Origin: Ruminococcus sp.
GTDB lineage: Bacteria; Bacillota; Clostridia; Oscillospirales; Ruminococcaceae
Length of the DNA stretch: 64,000 nt
Direction: 5' to 3'
NCBI GenBank assembly: GCA_018376535.1
Contig: JAHABC010000004.1
Coordinates: forward strand, 52,680 to 116,679
In this document: piece by piece, positions 52,866 to 62,620 of the stretch
Layout: each line of letters starts with the position of its first letter
Position numbering within the stretch: position 1 is the stretch's first letter
The notes under the pieces: generated by a model
What the model was told of the DNA's origin: nothing
Databases searched by the model: none
What the model saw: only the letters and a program-made list of their open reading frames with translations
Made by a program: the position numbers and the translations under genes

Positions 52866-53540
52866 ATGGCTAAAAATAGATACTTAAATCTAAATATGGG
52901 ATTGGTTAAAGAAAACTTCACTATCGTTCAACGTAAAGATATTCCACTGTGGAAGTCTAGGGGATTTGAAAAGGTTAGAAGATATCCTATTTTTAGATAT
53001 ATTCCTAAACTATCGGAAGTAGTTATGTTATCTAAACCGTTGAATATAAGTCAATTTGGATTAGATAGTATCAAAAATAGTGTAGTCGTGGATATAGATT
53101 TATCAATAGGTACTTACGGTATGGGCGGTGCTGGATTTGTTGGATTTAAACTTCAAAGTTATTTTGGAGTTCGTTGGTTAGTATACTGTATATGGTCAGC
53201 TGGGGAAAGTATCTTATTAGATGATAAGATTATAGAATGTCACTCAAAATATCAAAATAGATACAATCCATACGTTAGCATGGATAGTTGGCAAAATGAT
53301 GTATCTAGTTTAAAAAGACTAATCAATGGTTGGAAAGTACAAGATATCTATTTAGATGATACCACTTTGGAAATAATCTTAATTGATGATAAGTCCAATA
53401 AGCATACAATATATACATCTCAATTTTGCGATAAGTTCCCCGAACAAGCAGGAACAGACAAAAAAAGGAAGTCTTTTGAGGACGGCACAATGCAAGATTA
53501 TTGGTTAGTAATCTATGATAATACATATCTATCAGTATAG
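52866..53540 (+). CDS. Unknown soluble protein (224 aa)
   Basis: Not recognised. GGAGG lies 6 bp before the ATG at 52866. The protein has a Gly-rich segment with aromatic residues (TYGMGGAGFVGFKLQ, then YFGVRWLVYCIWSAGESILL) and a C-terminal part of short strands (DDTTLEIILIDDKSNKH). No signal peptide. It precedes ligA by 15 bp and probably shares its transcript. No function can be proposed from sequence alone. Confidence 0.7.
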   Translation: MAKNRYLNLNMGLVKENFTIVQRKDIPLWKSRGFEKVRRYPIFRYIPKLSEVVMLSKPLNISQFGLDSIKNSVVVDIDLSIGTYGMGGAGFVGFKLQSYFGVRWLVYCIWSAGESILLDDKIIECHSKYQNRYNPYVSMDSWQNDVSSLKRLINGWKVQDIYLDDTTLEIILIDDKSNKHTIYTSQFCDKFPEQAGTDKKRKSFEDGTMQDYWLVIYDNTYLSV

Positions 53541-53555
53541 AAAGGATTTTTATTT

Positions 53556-55541
53556 ATGAATTGTATGGAAAAAATTAAATCTTTAGTAGAACAGTTAAAT
53601 ATATATCGTGATGAGTATTATAATAATAACAATCCATCGGTAACAGATGAGGAGTATGATAAACTCTTTGATGAGTTATCTCAATTAGAAAAATCCACTG
53701 GGATAGTGTTGTCAAATTCGCCTACAAATAGCGTCGGCTTTGAAGTTAAAAGTAGGTTGGACAAGGTTACTCATGATATTCCGTTACTATCTTTAGATAA
53801 GACTAAAAGTCTTGATGACGTTCGCAAGTTTATGGATAATAAGTCTTGTTTGATTATGCTAAAGTATGATGGCTTAACCGTTAAGTTAGTATATCAAGAT
53901 GGCTGTTTAGTACAAGCATCTACTAGAGGAAACGGCTCAATAGGTGAAGATATCACGCATAATGCTAAAGTTTTTAAGAACATTCCATTGAACATTCCGT
54001 ATAAAGATAAGCTAGTAATCACTGGTGAGGCTATTATCCATAAAGATGACTTTGAAAAAATCAACTCTACTTTAGACGATAAAGATAAGTATAAAACTCC
54101 TAGAAACTTATCAGCTGGGTCGGTTAGGCAACTGGATAGTAGCGTTTGTGCTAATAGATGCGTCTACTTCATGGCTTTCGATGTTATTGAGGGTTTAGAT
54201 GGTAACTCTAAATTTGATAAGTTAAACGCCCTATTGAATATGGGTTTCTATACTGAAAAATATTATAGACTTCCTAATGATAACATAACTTTAGAAGATG
54301 CTATAGAAAGTCTACAAGAAGTAGCTACCGAACATTATGTATCTATAGATGGAATAGTTATCCGTTATGATGATATTGTGTATTCTAAGGCTCAAGGAAA
54401 GACTTCACATCACTATAATGATGGCATAGCTTTTAAATTCAATGATGAGGCCGAAACTACTACCTTAACTAGTGTTGAATGGCAACCTAGTCGAAACGGA
54501 GTTTTAACTCCAGTAGCTATATTCGATGCCGTTACTATAGATGGTACAAACGTATCACGAGCAAGTTTGCATAACATAAGTATTATAGAAACTCTACAGT
54601 TGGGCTTAAAAGATAAGATATCAGTAATTAAGGCTAATATGATTATTCCTCAAATTGTTGAAAACTTTACTAAAAGTAATGATTTGAAGATTCCTACTAA
54701 GTGTCCAATCTGTAATGCAGATACTCAAATTAAGCAATTGAACGAAACTAAAGTATTAGTCTGTAGCAATTCGGAGTGTGGTGGTAAACAGATACAAAAG
54801 TTTGTATACTATGTATCCAAGCCTTGCATGAATATAGATGGTCTTAGTGAAGCTATTATAACTAAGTTCATAGAACACGGATTTTTAGCTTCACTGGAAG
54901 ATATCTACTTATTGGATAGATATTCTAGTGAGATTATAAATCTACAAGATATTATCACTAAAAAAGATGGTACTACCTATGTCAAGAAGTTTGGTGAGAA
55001 AAATTATCAAAACTTATGGAAAAGTATCCAAGATAGCACAAACTGTAAGTTTGAAAACTTTTTAACGTCGTTAGGAATTAATCAAATAGGAAAGTCAGCA
55101 TCTAAGGTGATATCCAAGCACTTTAATGGGGATTGGAATAGTTTTTATCAAGCAGTACGCAACGGTTTCAATTTTACTTCTTTAACCGATTTTGGCGAAG
55201 TCGCAGATAGTTCTTTGAAAGCATGGTTCTCTAATGAGAAAAATATAGAGTTAGTAGAAAAGTTAGTATCTTATTTAAACTTTGAAAAGATAGTTACTCA
55301 AGAAGTTAAAGACAATCCATTTTTAGATAAAACGGTGGTGGTTACTGGAACTCTATTAAACTACTCCAGAGATGGCATAAAACAGAAATTGGAAACTTTA
55401 GGAGCTAAAGTAACAAACTCCATAAGCAAAAAGACAGACTTCTTGATTGTTGGCGATAAAGCAGGTTCTAAGTTGACTAAGGCTCAATCTTTAGGAATTG
55501 AAGTCCTTTCCGAAACAGATTTTGAAAGTATGTTACAATAA
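53556..55541 (+). CDS. ligA: NAD-dependent DNA ligase LigA
   Basis: Complete ligase: N-terminal domain (YNNNNPSVTDEEYDKLFDEL), adenylated lysine K103 in MLKYDGLTVKL, OB fold, zinc-finger cysteines (CPICNADTQ ... CSNSECGGK), helix-hairpin-helix repeats and a C-terminal BRCT domain (DKTVVVTGTLLNYSRDGIKQKLETLGAKVT). 661 aa. Confidence 0.97.
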   Translation: MNCMEKIKSLVEQLNIYRDEYYNNNNPSVTDEEYDKLFDELSQLEKSTGIVLSNSPTNSVGFEVKSRLDKVTHDIPLLSLDKTKSLDDVRKFMDNKSCLIMLKYDGLTVKLVYQDGCLVQASTRGNGSIGEDITHNAKVFKNIPLNIPYKDKLVITGEAIIHKDDFEKINSTLDDKDKYKTPRNLSAGSVRQLDSSVCANRCVYFMAFDVIEGLDGNSKFDKLNALLNMGFYTEKYYRLPNDNITLEDAIESLQEVATEHYVSIDGIVIRYDDIVYSKAQGKTSHHYNDGIAFKFNDEAETTTLTSVEWQPSRNGVLTPVAIFDAVTIDGTNVSRASLHNISIIETLQLGLKDKISVIKANMIIPQIVENFTKSNDLKIPTKCPICNADTQIKQLNETKVLVCSNSECGGKQIQKFVYYVSKPCMNIDGLSEAIITKFIEHGFLASLEDIYLLDRYSSEIINLQDIITKKDGTTYVKKFGEKNYQNLWKSIQDSTNCKFENFLTSLGINQIGKSASKVISKHFNGDWNSFYQAVRNGFNFTSLTDFGEVADSSLKAWFSNEKNIELVEKLVSYLNFEKIVTQEVKDNPFLDKTVVVTGTLLNYSRDGIKQKLETLGAKVTNSISKKTDFLIVGDKAGSKLTKAQSLGIEVLSETDFESMLQ

Positions 55542-55555
55542 AGGAGGTCTTTTAT

Positions 55556-56320
55556 ATGAAAGACATTATATTAAAAAAATTAAATGATATTGAAACTTCT
55601 AACAATATAAAAATACTCCATGCAGTTGAAAGTGGTAGCAGAGCATGGGGTTTCGCCTCAAAAGATAGCGACTATGATGTTAGATTTATCTATGTTAGAC
55701 CTACAGAGTACTATCTAGCGTTGGAAAAACAAGACGATGTTCTTAATTGTGAACTAAATGAAACTTTTGATATCAATGGTTGGGATATTCAAAAGGTTCT
55801 AAAGTTAGCATATAAGTCCAATCCGACTATTTTTGAATGGTCGTTATCACCAATAGTATATAAAACCAGTCCAATATTCAGTTCAATAAAAGATACCATC
55901 TTTGAGTGCTTTTCTAGTAAGTCGGGATTGTATCACTATATAAGTACGGCTAAATCCAACTATAGAGAGTATCTAAAAGGCGACCAAGTTAGATTAAAAA
56001 AATACTTCTATGTAATTAGACCTATCTTGGCTTGTAGATGGATTTTAGACAATAAATCTCCTGTACCTATGTTATTCTCCGATTTGGTAAGTGCTGAACT
56101 TCCAGAATATATGAAACCTTATATTGACTATCTTTTGGATTTAAAAATCAACTCTAGTGAAAAAGAGTACGGCGATAAAATACCTCAAGTTAATGAGTTC
56201 ATCGAAAATGAGTTCATAGCTATAAACGATGAGATTTCAAAACTTTCAGAGGAAAAAAATAATCAATGGCAACCTTTGGATAAGCTATTCTTAAAAGTCT
56301 TAAAAGAAAATCTCATATAG
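55556..56320 (+). CDS. YcgL-like predicted nucleotidyltransferase
   Basis: Nucleotidyltransferase of the COG3541 type. The active-site signature GSRAWGFASKDSDYDVRFIYV has the GS and the DxD-like aspartates. The C-terminal part is helical (REYLKGDQVRLKKYFYVIRPILACRWILD). Relatives (RlaP) occur in RNA-repair operons, but none is visible here. It follows ligA by 14 bp. 254 aa. Confidence 0.85.
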   Translation: MKDIILKKLNDIETSNNIKILHAVESGSRAWGFASKDSDYDVRFIYVRPTEYYLALEKQDDVLNCELNETFDINGWDIQKVLKLAYKSNPTIFEWSLSPIVYKTSPIFSSIKDTIFECFSSKSGLYHYISTAKSNYREYLKGDQVRLKKYFYVIRPILACRWILDNKSPVPMLFSDLVSAELPEYMKPYIDYLLDLKINSSEKEYGDKIPQVNEFIENEFIAINDEISKLSEEKNNQWQPLDKLFLKVLKENLI

Positions 56321-56407
56321 ATAAAATTAGTATGTTAAAATCTGGATTGACATACATACTAACTTATGTTATAATATGGAATATAATATATCAAAGGGGA
56401 GCTTTTT

Positions 56408-57064
56408 TTGAATACTAAAATATACATAATACTATCATTAATAGTTGCTAGTATGAGTTTTAGTGGTTGTATGAATACTGAAAGCAATCAAGAAAGTTCT
56501 GTTTTAGATACTTCTGTTACTACTACTTCCGTGATTGCAACTACAACGACAGCTACTACTACAGAAATCACTACCGAAGAAACTACTAAAAAAGAAACAT
56601 CTGAAATAGAAGTTACTCATACCATAACTATTCCGTACTCTTGGATTGAAAACTTTGAAGATACTATACAATATTTTGAAAATGATGAGGATATTATATC
56701 TTGTACAGTAAATGATGATAACTCCATAACCTTAGAGTACAACGATAAAAAACATCAAAATATCCTAGAGGAGCAATCTAAGGCAGTATATAAATATATA
56801 GATATCGTTCTTGAACAGAGCAAAGATTTAACTGCTATCACCGATATGATTATTAACGATGACAATATGACAGACGTATCTGTATATGTCGATGGTTCTA
56901 AGTATAACAGTCAAGTAGATGGTATTATTATCTCAGGATTGTACTATCAAACGCAAATATACAAACTATTTAGAGAAGATTTATCTTATGATGAGTTTTC
57001 CTTAACAGCTCATATTATAGATAATTCTACCGATGAGGAAATAACATCTATTACATATTCTTGA
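56408..57064 (+). CDS. Lipoprotein with Thr-rich stalk
   Basis: Lipobox FSGC (C21), a 35-residue Thr/Glu-rich stalk, then about 150 residues of unknown fold (starts THTITIPYSWIENFEDTIQYF). TTG start behind AAGGGGAG. Probably a surface-anchored small binding protein. Not recognised. 218 aa. Confidence 0.8.
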   Translation: MNTKIYIILSLIVASMSFSGCMNTESNQESSVLDTSVTTTSVIATTTTATTTEITTEETTKKETSEIEVTHTITIPYSWIENFEDTIQYFENDEDIISCTVNDDNSITLEYNDKKHQNILEEQSKAVYKYIDIVLEQSKDLTAITDMIINDDNMTDVSVYVDGSKYNSQVDGIIISGLYYQTQIYKLFREDLSYDEFSLTAHIIDNSTDEEITSITYS

Positions 57065-57067
57065 TAA

Positions 57068-57094
57068 AAAACCACCAATATATTTGGTGGTTTT
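57068..57094. terminator. Bidirectional terminator
   Basis: Perfect 11-bp stem AAAACCACCAA/TTGGTGGTTTT with a short loop between the convergent lipoprotein and mreB-like genes. Confidence 0.85.
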
Positions 57095-57097
57095 ACT

Positions 57098-58117
57098 TTA
57101 TCCAAGATTTTTAATCTTTATATATTCAAATCCATCGAGGAGTTTATCCATATTTTTAAAAGCTATGGAAGTTCCTTTAGCGACACATTCGATTGGATTT
57201 TCAGCGACCTTACAATCAACGTTAATCTGTTTAGATAGAAGTTTGTCTAATCCTTTGAGCAAAGAACCTCCACCCGTCATGATAGCACCATTCTTGCAGA
57301 TATCTGCTATAAGGTTAGGATTAGTTCTTTCTAAGAGTAACTTAGTAGCGTTTACAATCTCGATTAAATTTTCTTGAATAGCTAAGAATAGTTCAGCTTC
57401 AGAAACTTGTATGGTGGTTGGTAGGTTAGAATATATGCTCATACCTTTTACTTTTATATCTTTCTCCAAACTTGGATTGAATACATTTACAAACTCTTTT
57501 TTGATATTTTCGGCAGTAAGTTCACCAATTATCAATCTGTACTTGTTAGCCATGTACTTAATAATAGACGTCGTTAGACTATTTCCAGCCGTTTTAATAG
57601 ATATAGCATCTACAATACCATTAAGCGATATTATAGCTATATCAGTAGTACCACCACCTATATCTAGTATTAGAGTTCCTAAAGATTTAGAAACATCTAT
57701 ACCAGCACCCATAACGGCAGATACTGGTTCTTCTAACAGATGTATATTTCTTGAACCAGTATTTACAGCGATATCTACTACTGCACGGCTTTCGACTTCT
57801 GTTATAAATGATGGTATACATATAATTATTCTAGGTCTAAACAGTTGACCTCTAGTTATAGTATTCATAAAACTATTTATTAAACTTTGAGTCATTTCGC
57901 TATTAGAGATTACTCCATTTTTTAAAGGTTTAACGATATCAATAAAATCTGGAGTTCTGCCAATCATATTGTAAGCCTTTTTACCAGTAGCTATCACGCA
58001 CTTATTACGATTATCATATGCTACTACTGAGGGTTCATTTATAACTACGCCTTTTCTACCCATAGTCATGATTATGTTAGTAGTACCTAAATCTATACCT
58101 ATATCTATGTTAGACAT
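57098..58117 (-). CDS. MreB/Mbl family cell-shape protein
   Basis: Actin-like ATPase: IGIDLGTTNIIMTMGRKG at the N terminus, IICIPSFITEVESRAVVD, LEEPVSAVMGAGIDV, DIGGGTTDIAIISL and a late TGGGSLLKGLDKLL. 339 aa. The canonical mreC/mreD genes are not adjacent, so it is more like a second paralogue (Mbl or MreBH type) than the main mreB. It starts 12 bp after the comF stop. Confidence 0.9.
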   Translation of the reverse strand: MSNIDIGIDLGTTNIIMTMGRKGVVINEPSVVAYDNRNKCVIATGKKAYNMIGRTPDFIDIVKPLKNGVISNSEMTQSLINSFMNTITRGQLFRPRIIICIPSFITEVESRAVVDIAVNTGSRNIHLLEEPVSAVMGAGIDVSKSLGTLILDIGGGTTDIAIISLNGIVDAISIKTAGNSLTTSIIKYMANKYRLIIGELTAENIKKEFVNVFNPSLEKDIKVKGMSIYSNLPTTIQVSEAELFLAIQENLIEIVNATKLLLERTNPNLIADICKNGAIMTGGGSLLKGLDKLLSKQINVDCKVAENPIECVAKGTSIAFKNMDKLLDGFEYIKIKNLG

Positions 58118-58128
58118 AAAAACCTCCT

Positions 58129-58830
58129 TTAAGTTTTAAGTTGGTCGCTAGTTGCCACGGCGACTATGACAGATTTCGCTCCCATGCTATGCAAGATATT
58201 ACTACATACGTTAAGAGTACTTCCAGTAGTCATAATATCGTCAACTAGTATTATGTACTTATCTTTTAAGTTAGATTTTCCAGCATAATATATTTCATTA
58301 GCGTTTAAAATTCTATCTTTTTTGGATAGCTTATGCTGAACGTTACTAGAATATTTAACTCTAAGGGCATTTTTATCTATGGGAACGTTCAAACTTTTAG
58401 ATATTTCTAAGGCAATCACTTCTGCTTGATTGTATCCTCTTTTCAACTTTTTTCTAATGTGCATGGGTATAGGCACTATGATATCGTACTTAATAACTTC
58501 ATTTTTAATGCGTTCGCTTAGAATGTTCGCTACATGATATCCAAAGTTTAAACTAGAGGCATTCTTTAAAGATAATACACCTTTTCTAGCCAAACCATCA
58601 TAAGTATAGCAAGTAAATGCTCTATCGTAGAATATTCCTTGACCACACTTGCAACGTTCTAAGGCGAAACCACAAAACTTACAAAGTTTATCGGTAGGGT
58701 CTTGCATGGATTGTATACAATCTTCACAGATGTACTTATCATAAGATATAAAACCGTTACAACAGGGACATCTATTAGGATAGAATATATCCAAAGCGAA
58801 TCTACTTATTGAATTAAGATTCAAATTCAC
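58129..58830 (-). CDS. comFC: ComF family phosphoribosyltransferase-like protein
   Basis: N-terminal zinc ribbon with two cysteine clusters (CPCCNGFI, CEDCIQSM, CKFCGFALERCKCG) and a PRTase domain with YILVDDIMTTGSTLNVC. Needed for DNA uptake in naturally competent relatives. 233 aa. It overlaps the end of recD2 by 17 bp on the same strand. Confidence 0.93.
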   Translation of the reverse strand: MNLNLNSISRFALDIFYPNRCPCCNGFISYDKYICEDCIQSMQDPTDKLCKFCGFALERCKCGQGIFYDRAFTCYTYDGLARKGVLSLKNASSLNFGYHVANILSERIKNEVIKYDIIVPIPMHIRKKLKRGYNQAEVIALEISKSLNVPIDKNALRVKYSSNVQHKLSKKDRILNANEIYYAGKSNLKDKYIILVDDIMTTGSTLNVCSNILHSMGAKSVIVAVATSDQLKT

Positions 58831-61015
58831 AAATAATCATATCCTTTAGACAAGTATATCTTAGAAGTTGTCTGTCATTATCGACCATTTTAAAAAGTTC
58901 CTTAGATGAACCAACTATTATCAAGAGTTGTTTAGCTCTAGTTATGCCAGTATATAACAGATTTCTATAGCACAATTTTTGAAAGTTATTAAGCATAGGC
59001 ATAATAACCACATTAAATTCGCTACCTTGACTCTTATGAATAGTTATAGCATAAGCCAACTCTAATTGGTCTATAAGTTCTGTTTCGTAGATAACTTCAC
59101 GACCATCAAAATCTATCTCTATGCCTTCACTAGATATATCAGTAACTATACCCAAATCGCCATTATATATACCAACACCAGATTTACCATCTTTAGACCA
59201 AGTTATATCATAATTATTTTTAATCTGCATTACCTTGTCGCCGATGCGAAAAGTGTAGATGGCATTTTTTAACTCTCTTGAACCCATCTTTTTTGGATTA
59301 AACGCCTCTTGAAGTATCTTGTTTAAGTTTATAGTGCCTAAAACTCCCTTGCGTGATGGTGATAGTATTTGAATATCTTCTAATGGATTATACTTATACG
59401 CTTTAGGAAGTCTATCTTTCCAAAGCTGAACTATAGTGTTTTGAGCCTCTACATAGTTCAAGCGTTGTAGAAAGAAGAAATCCTTATCTTTTTGAAGTAT
59501 GTCAGGATATTCACCACTTAATATCTTGTGAGCGTTCACGATAATGGCACTTTCTTGAGCTTGTCTAAATATTTCATCTAAGGTAATAACGTCCAAAAGT
59601 TGAGTGGATATCAAGTCATTTAGAACGTTTCCCGCACTAACGGACGGAAGTTGGTCACTATCGCCAACTAAGATTACCTTAGCCGACAACGGAACTGCCT
59701 TTAAAAGACTTGCAAACAGTAGAGTATCTACCATAGACATTTCATCTACAATTATTGCATCGCACTTTAAAGGATTTTTTTCATTATGTACAAACGTTTG
59801 ATTTCCCTCATCATCAAAAGATACTTCTAATAGTCTATGAATAGTCATAGCATTGTAGCCAGTAATTTCGGAAATTCTTTTAGCTGCTCTGCCAGTTGGT
59901 GCAGTAATTTGAACCTTTAAACCTCCGCTTTTTAGAATGGTTATAATTCCATTTAGAGTGGTAGTCTTGCCAGTACCTGGGCCACCAGTTAATATCATAA
60001 AGTTGCTATTTAAAGATTTATTTATTGCTTCACGTTGTTTATCGCCATAGATTATATTTGTTCTTTCTTGTAAAGCATCTATGATTGTAGTAAAGTCAGT
60101 ATCTTTAAATTTGCTTAGTTCAGTCATAAGAGTCACTTTAGTAGCGATATACTTTTCAGCCATATAGTAATCGTTGGAACATACATAGTATTCACCAGAT
60201 TTATCCTTGTATAGTAGTACTATATTCTGTTCTAAGGCAGATATTAAAAATCTTTCAAGTTTTTTCACATCTATTTCCAAAAGTTTGAACGCTAGTTTTA
60301 AGAATACATCATATGGAAGACAACAGTGGCCTTCTAAATTAGCATCTTCTAAGACGTACTCAAAACCTGCGAACATTCTTTTAGATGAGTCCGATTCTAT
60401 TCCACACGCTTTAGCTACTTCTTCAGCCTTTTTAAAAGGGACGTTAATTCCATCTGTACATAGAATGTATGGATTGTCTTTAATCTTATCTAAGGCTTGA
60501 AAGTTCCACTTTCTAAAGACTTTCATGGCTACCGATGAACCTATTCCAAACTTTAAAAGATATTCTACTACGGATTTTAGTTGAAATATATGTCTAAACT
60601 CCTTGGATATAGCTAAAGCCTTCTTTTTACTGATACCTCTAATTTCTGCAAGACGTTCTGGTTGATTTTCTATAATATTAAAAGTATCTTCACCAAAAGT
60701 TTGGACTATCTTTTTAGCTACTGAATTACCTATTCCTTTTATTATTCCAGATGCAAGATATCTTTCTATACTGTCGGAAGTATCAGGTAACTTTCTTTCG
60801 CAGTATACGGCTTTAAATTGAGTTCCAAACTTTGCATGATTAGAATAGTTACCATCTACTATTAACTTTTCGCCCTCTTTGATTTCACCAAGTTCACCAA
60901 CTACCGTGATTAAATCATTTTCAGTGGATAAACTTAGTACTACATAACCATTAGTAGTATTATTAAATATAATTTCTTCTACAGTACCTTGTAATCTAAT
61001 AGTATTATTTTCCAT
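58814..61015 (-). CDS. recD2: RecD2 helicase
   Basis: Superfamily 1B 5'-3' helicase, RecD2 type with N-terminal extension and helix-hairpin-helix region (SGIIKGIGNSVAKKIVQTFGE). Motor motifs: Walker A LTGGPGTGKTTTLNG, IVDEMSMVDTLLF, VGDSDQLPSVSAGNVL and AYAITIHKSQGSEF. 733 aa. First gene of the recD2-comF-mreB-like series. Confidence 0.95.
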   Translation of the reverse strand: MENNTIRLQGTVEEIIFNNTTNGYVVLSLSTENDLITVVGELGEIKEGEKLIVDGNYSNHAKFGTQFKAVYCERKLPDTSDSIERYLASGIIKGIGNSVAKKIVQTFGEDTFNIIENQPERLAEIRGISKKKALAISKEFRHIFQLKSVVEYLLKFGIGSSVAMKVFRKWNFQALDKIKDNPYILCTDGINVPFKKAEEVAKACGIESDSSKRMFAGFEYVLEDANLEGHCCLPYDVFLKLAFKLLEIDVKKLERFLISALEQNIVLLYKDKSGEYYVCSNDYYMAEKYIATKVTLMTELSKFKDTDFTTIIDALQERTNIIYGDKQREAINKSLNSNFMILTGGPGTGKTTTLNGIITILKSGGLKVQITAPTGRAAKRISEITGYNAMTIHRLLEVSFDDEGNQTFVHNEKNPLKCDAIIVDEMSMVDTLLFASLLKAVPLSAKVILVGDSDQLPSVSAGNVLNDLISTQLLDVITLDEIFRQAQESAIIVNAHKILSGEYPDILQKDKDFFFLQRLNYVEAQNTIVQLWKDRLPKAYKYNPLEDIQILSPSRKGVLGTINLNKILQEAFNPKKMGSRELKNAIYTFRIGDKVMQIKNNYDITWSKDGKSGVGIYNGDLGIVTDISSEGIEIDFDGREVIYETELIDQLELAYAITIHKSQGSEFNVVIMPMLNNFQKLCYRNLLYTGITRAKQLLIIVGSSKELFKMVDNDRQLLRYTCLKDMIICEFES

Positions 61016-61124
61016 AAAAACAAAACACCTCTAAAAACATCTTAAATATAATTATACAATATTTTTTTAAAAAAAGCAATAACCAATGAACTTTTGCTTG
61101 ACACTAACATTTTGTATCTATTAC

Positions 61125-61153
61125 TTGACTTTTTTGCGATATAGTAGTACAAT
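61125..61153 (+). promoter_or_regulatory. Promoter of pduL
   Basis: -35 TTGACT (61125-61130), 17-bp spacer, -10 TACAAT (61148-61153). A second TTGACA lies at 61098-61103. Confidence 0.7.
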
Positions 61154-61218
61154 AATAGTAAACAATCGCCCATTTGGACGTATTTTATATTAACGTTAAT
61201 TGAAATGAGGTTTTTTTT

Positions 61219-61800
61219 ATGTCAAAAGAATTTATTGTTGAAACTTCTGCACGTCATGTACACGTTACTCAAGAAGATTTAGAAATCTTATTTGGTAAGG
61301 GTGCAACTCTAACTAAGAAGAAAGATTTATCTCAACCTGGACAGTTCGCTTGTGAAGAAAAAGTAACTATTATAGGTGCTAAAGGTCAGACTAAAGCGTC
61401 TATTTTAGGACCTACTAGAAAAGCCACTCAAGTAGAACTATCTGCAACAGATGCTCGTTCTATTGGAATAGTTGCTCCAATCCGTGAAAGTGGTGACGTT
61501 GCTGGTTCTGGTGCCTGTAAGTTAGTAGGTCCAGCAGGTGAAATAGACCTTAAAGAAGGAGTTATTATCGCTAAAAGACATATTCACTTAACTAATGCAG
61601 ATGCTCAAGAGTTAGGTGTTACTAATGGTCAAATAGTTTGGGTTAAGTTAGACACTCAAGATAGAAAAGCTATCTTAGGTGATGTAGTAGTTAGAGTATC
61701 TGATACTTATGCTAGAGCTATGCATATAGATACCGATGAGGCTAATGCTGTTGCTTCTAATGGCAAACTAATGGGTACTATTATTAATATCGTTGAATAG
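61219..61800 (+). CDS. pduL: Phosphate propanoyl/acetyltransferase PduL
   Basis: Zinc enzyme that interconverts acyl-CoA and acyl phosphate. The repeated histidine motifs TSARHVHVTQEDLE and IAKRHIHLTNADAQELG are the metal sites. It starts directly at the core and lacks an encapsulation peptide, and no shell-protein genes are near, so it is cytosolic, replacing Pta in acetate formation. 193 aa. Confidence 0.93.
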   Translation: MSKEFIVETSARHVHVTQEDLEILFGKGATLTKKKDLSQPGQFACEEKVTIIGAKGQTKASILGPTRKATQVELSATDARSIGIVAPIRESGDVAGSGACKLVGPAGEIDLKEGVIIAKRHIHLTNADAQELGVTNGQIVWVKLDTQDRKAILGDVVVRVSDTYARAMHIDTDEANAVASNGKLMGTIINIVE

Positions 61801-61828
61801 TATATAACATAAGAATAATATAACTATT

Positions 61829-61861
61829 AAAAACGTCATCATGTTATGGGTGACGTTTTTT
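61829..61861 (+). terminator. Terminator after pduL
   Basis: Perfect 10-bp stem AAAAACGTCA/TGACGTTTTT with a 12-base loop. Confidence 0.85.
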
Positions 61862-61886
61862 AGTTGTTTCAACTTGTGAATATTTC

Positions 61887-61916
61887 TTGACAAAAATGCT
61901 TTACTTATGGTATACT
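61887..61916 (+). promoter_or_regulatory. Promoter of the nitroreductase gene
   Basis: -35 TTGACA (61887-61892) and -10 TATACT (61911-61916), 18-bp spacer, 35 bp before the start codon. Confidence 0.75.
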
Positions 61917-61951
61917 ATTCACTGATAAATTTTATTTGAAAGGATTTTTTT

Positions 61952-62581
61952 ATGGAATTAAAAGATGCTATATTAACTAGAAGAAGTATTAGAAAGTTCA
62001 TTGATGAACCAGTATCTAAAGAGGATATTAAAGATATAATATTAGCTGGTATGAATGCCCCTAGTGCTTGTAACTCTCAATGTTGGAAGTTTATTGCACT
62101 TACAGATAAATCTAAGATAGATGAAGTCGCTGATGCTTTGGAATGTGCTACTAGAAAGTTTTATTCTTCTGCAAATGCCTCTAGTGAACTAGTAGAAAGT
62201 CGTGTAAAGTTGACTACTTTCTTTAAAAAAGCTCCTTGTGTTATATTTGTGTTCAATACTGGTATGAAGTATCATGATAGCAGAGTTACAGAGTTGTTTG
62301 AAAATAATCTACAATACTCTCACAAAAAGATGGTAAGTGTTATGGGAAGTCCAGAAATATTATCTATTGGAGCGTGTATACAAAATATGTTGCTTACTGC
62401 TCAAGAAAAAGGCTTAGGTGCTTGTTGGCAATGCGACCCTGTACTATTTAGTAAGGATATCTGCAAAGTTCTAAATGTAACTGATAGTGAGTTAGTTAGT
62501 GTAATTCCTGTCGGATTTCCTGCTCAAACTCCTAGAGAAAAGTACTTAAAATCTTTTGATGATGTATGCACTATTATATAG
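61952..62581 (+). CDS. Nitroreductase family FMN oxidoreductase
   Basis: Starts with the family signature TRRSIRKFIDEPVSKEDIKDII, FMN contacts in GMNAPSACNSQCWKFIAL and the late AQEKGLGACWQCDP. 209 aa. Substrate unknown; may reduce nitro compounds or quinones. It is followed by the PARG-like gene, 39 bp away. Confidence 0.92.
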   Translation: MELKDAILTRRSIRKFIDEPVSKEDIKDIILAGMNAPSACNSQCWKFIALTDKSKIDEVADALECATRKFYSSANASSELVESRVKLTTFFKKAPCVIFVFNTGMKYHDSRVTELFENNLQYSHKKMVSVMGSPEILSIGACIQNMLLTAQEKGLGACWQCDPVLFSKDICKVLNVTDSELVSVIPVGFPAQTPREKYLKSFDDVCTII

Positions 62582-62620
62582 TCAAAGTATCTAATTAAAT
62601 ATCTAAGGAGTTGAAAAACT

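Noticed and set aside
61219..61800. pduL as a sign of a bacterial microcompartment
   Set aside because: No shell or other pdu/eut genes are near and the protein lacks an N-terminal targeting extension; a cytosolic acetate role is simpler.
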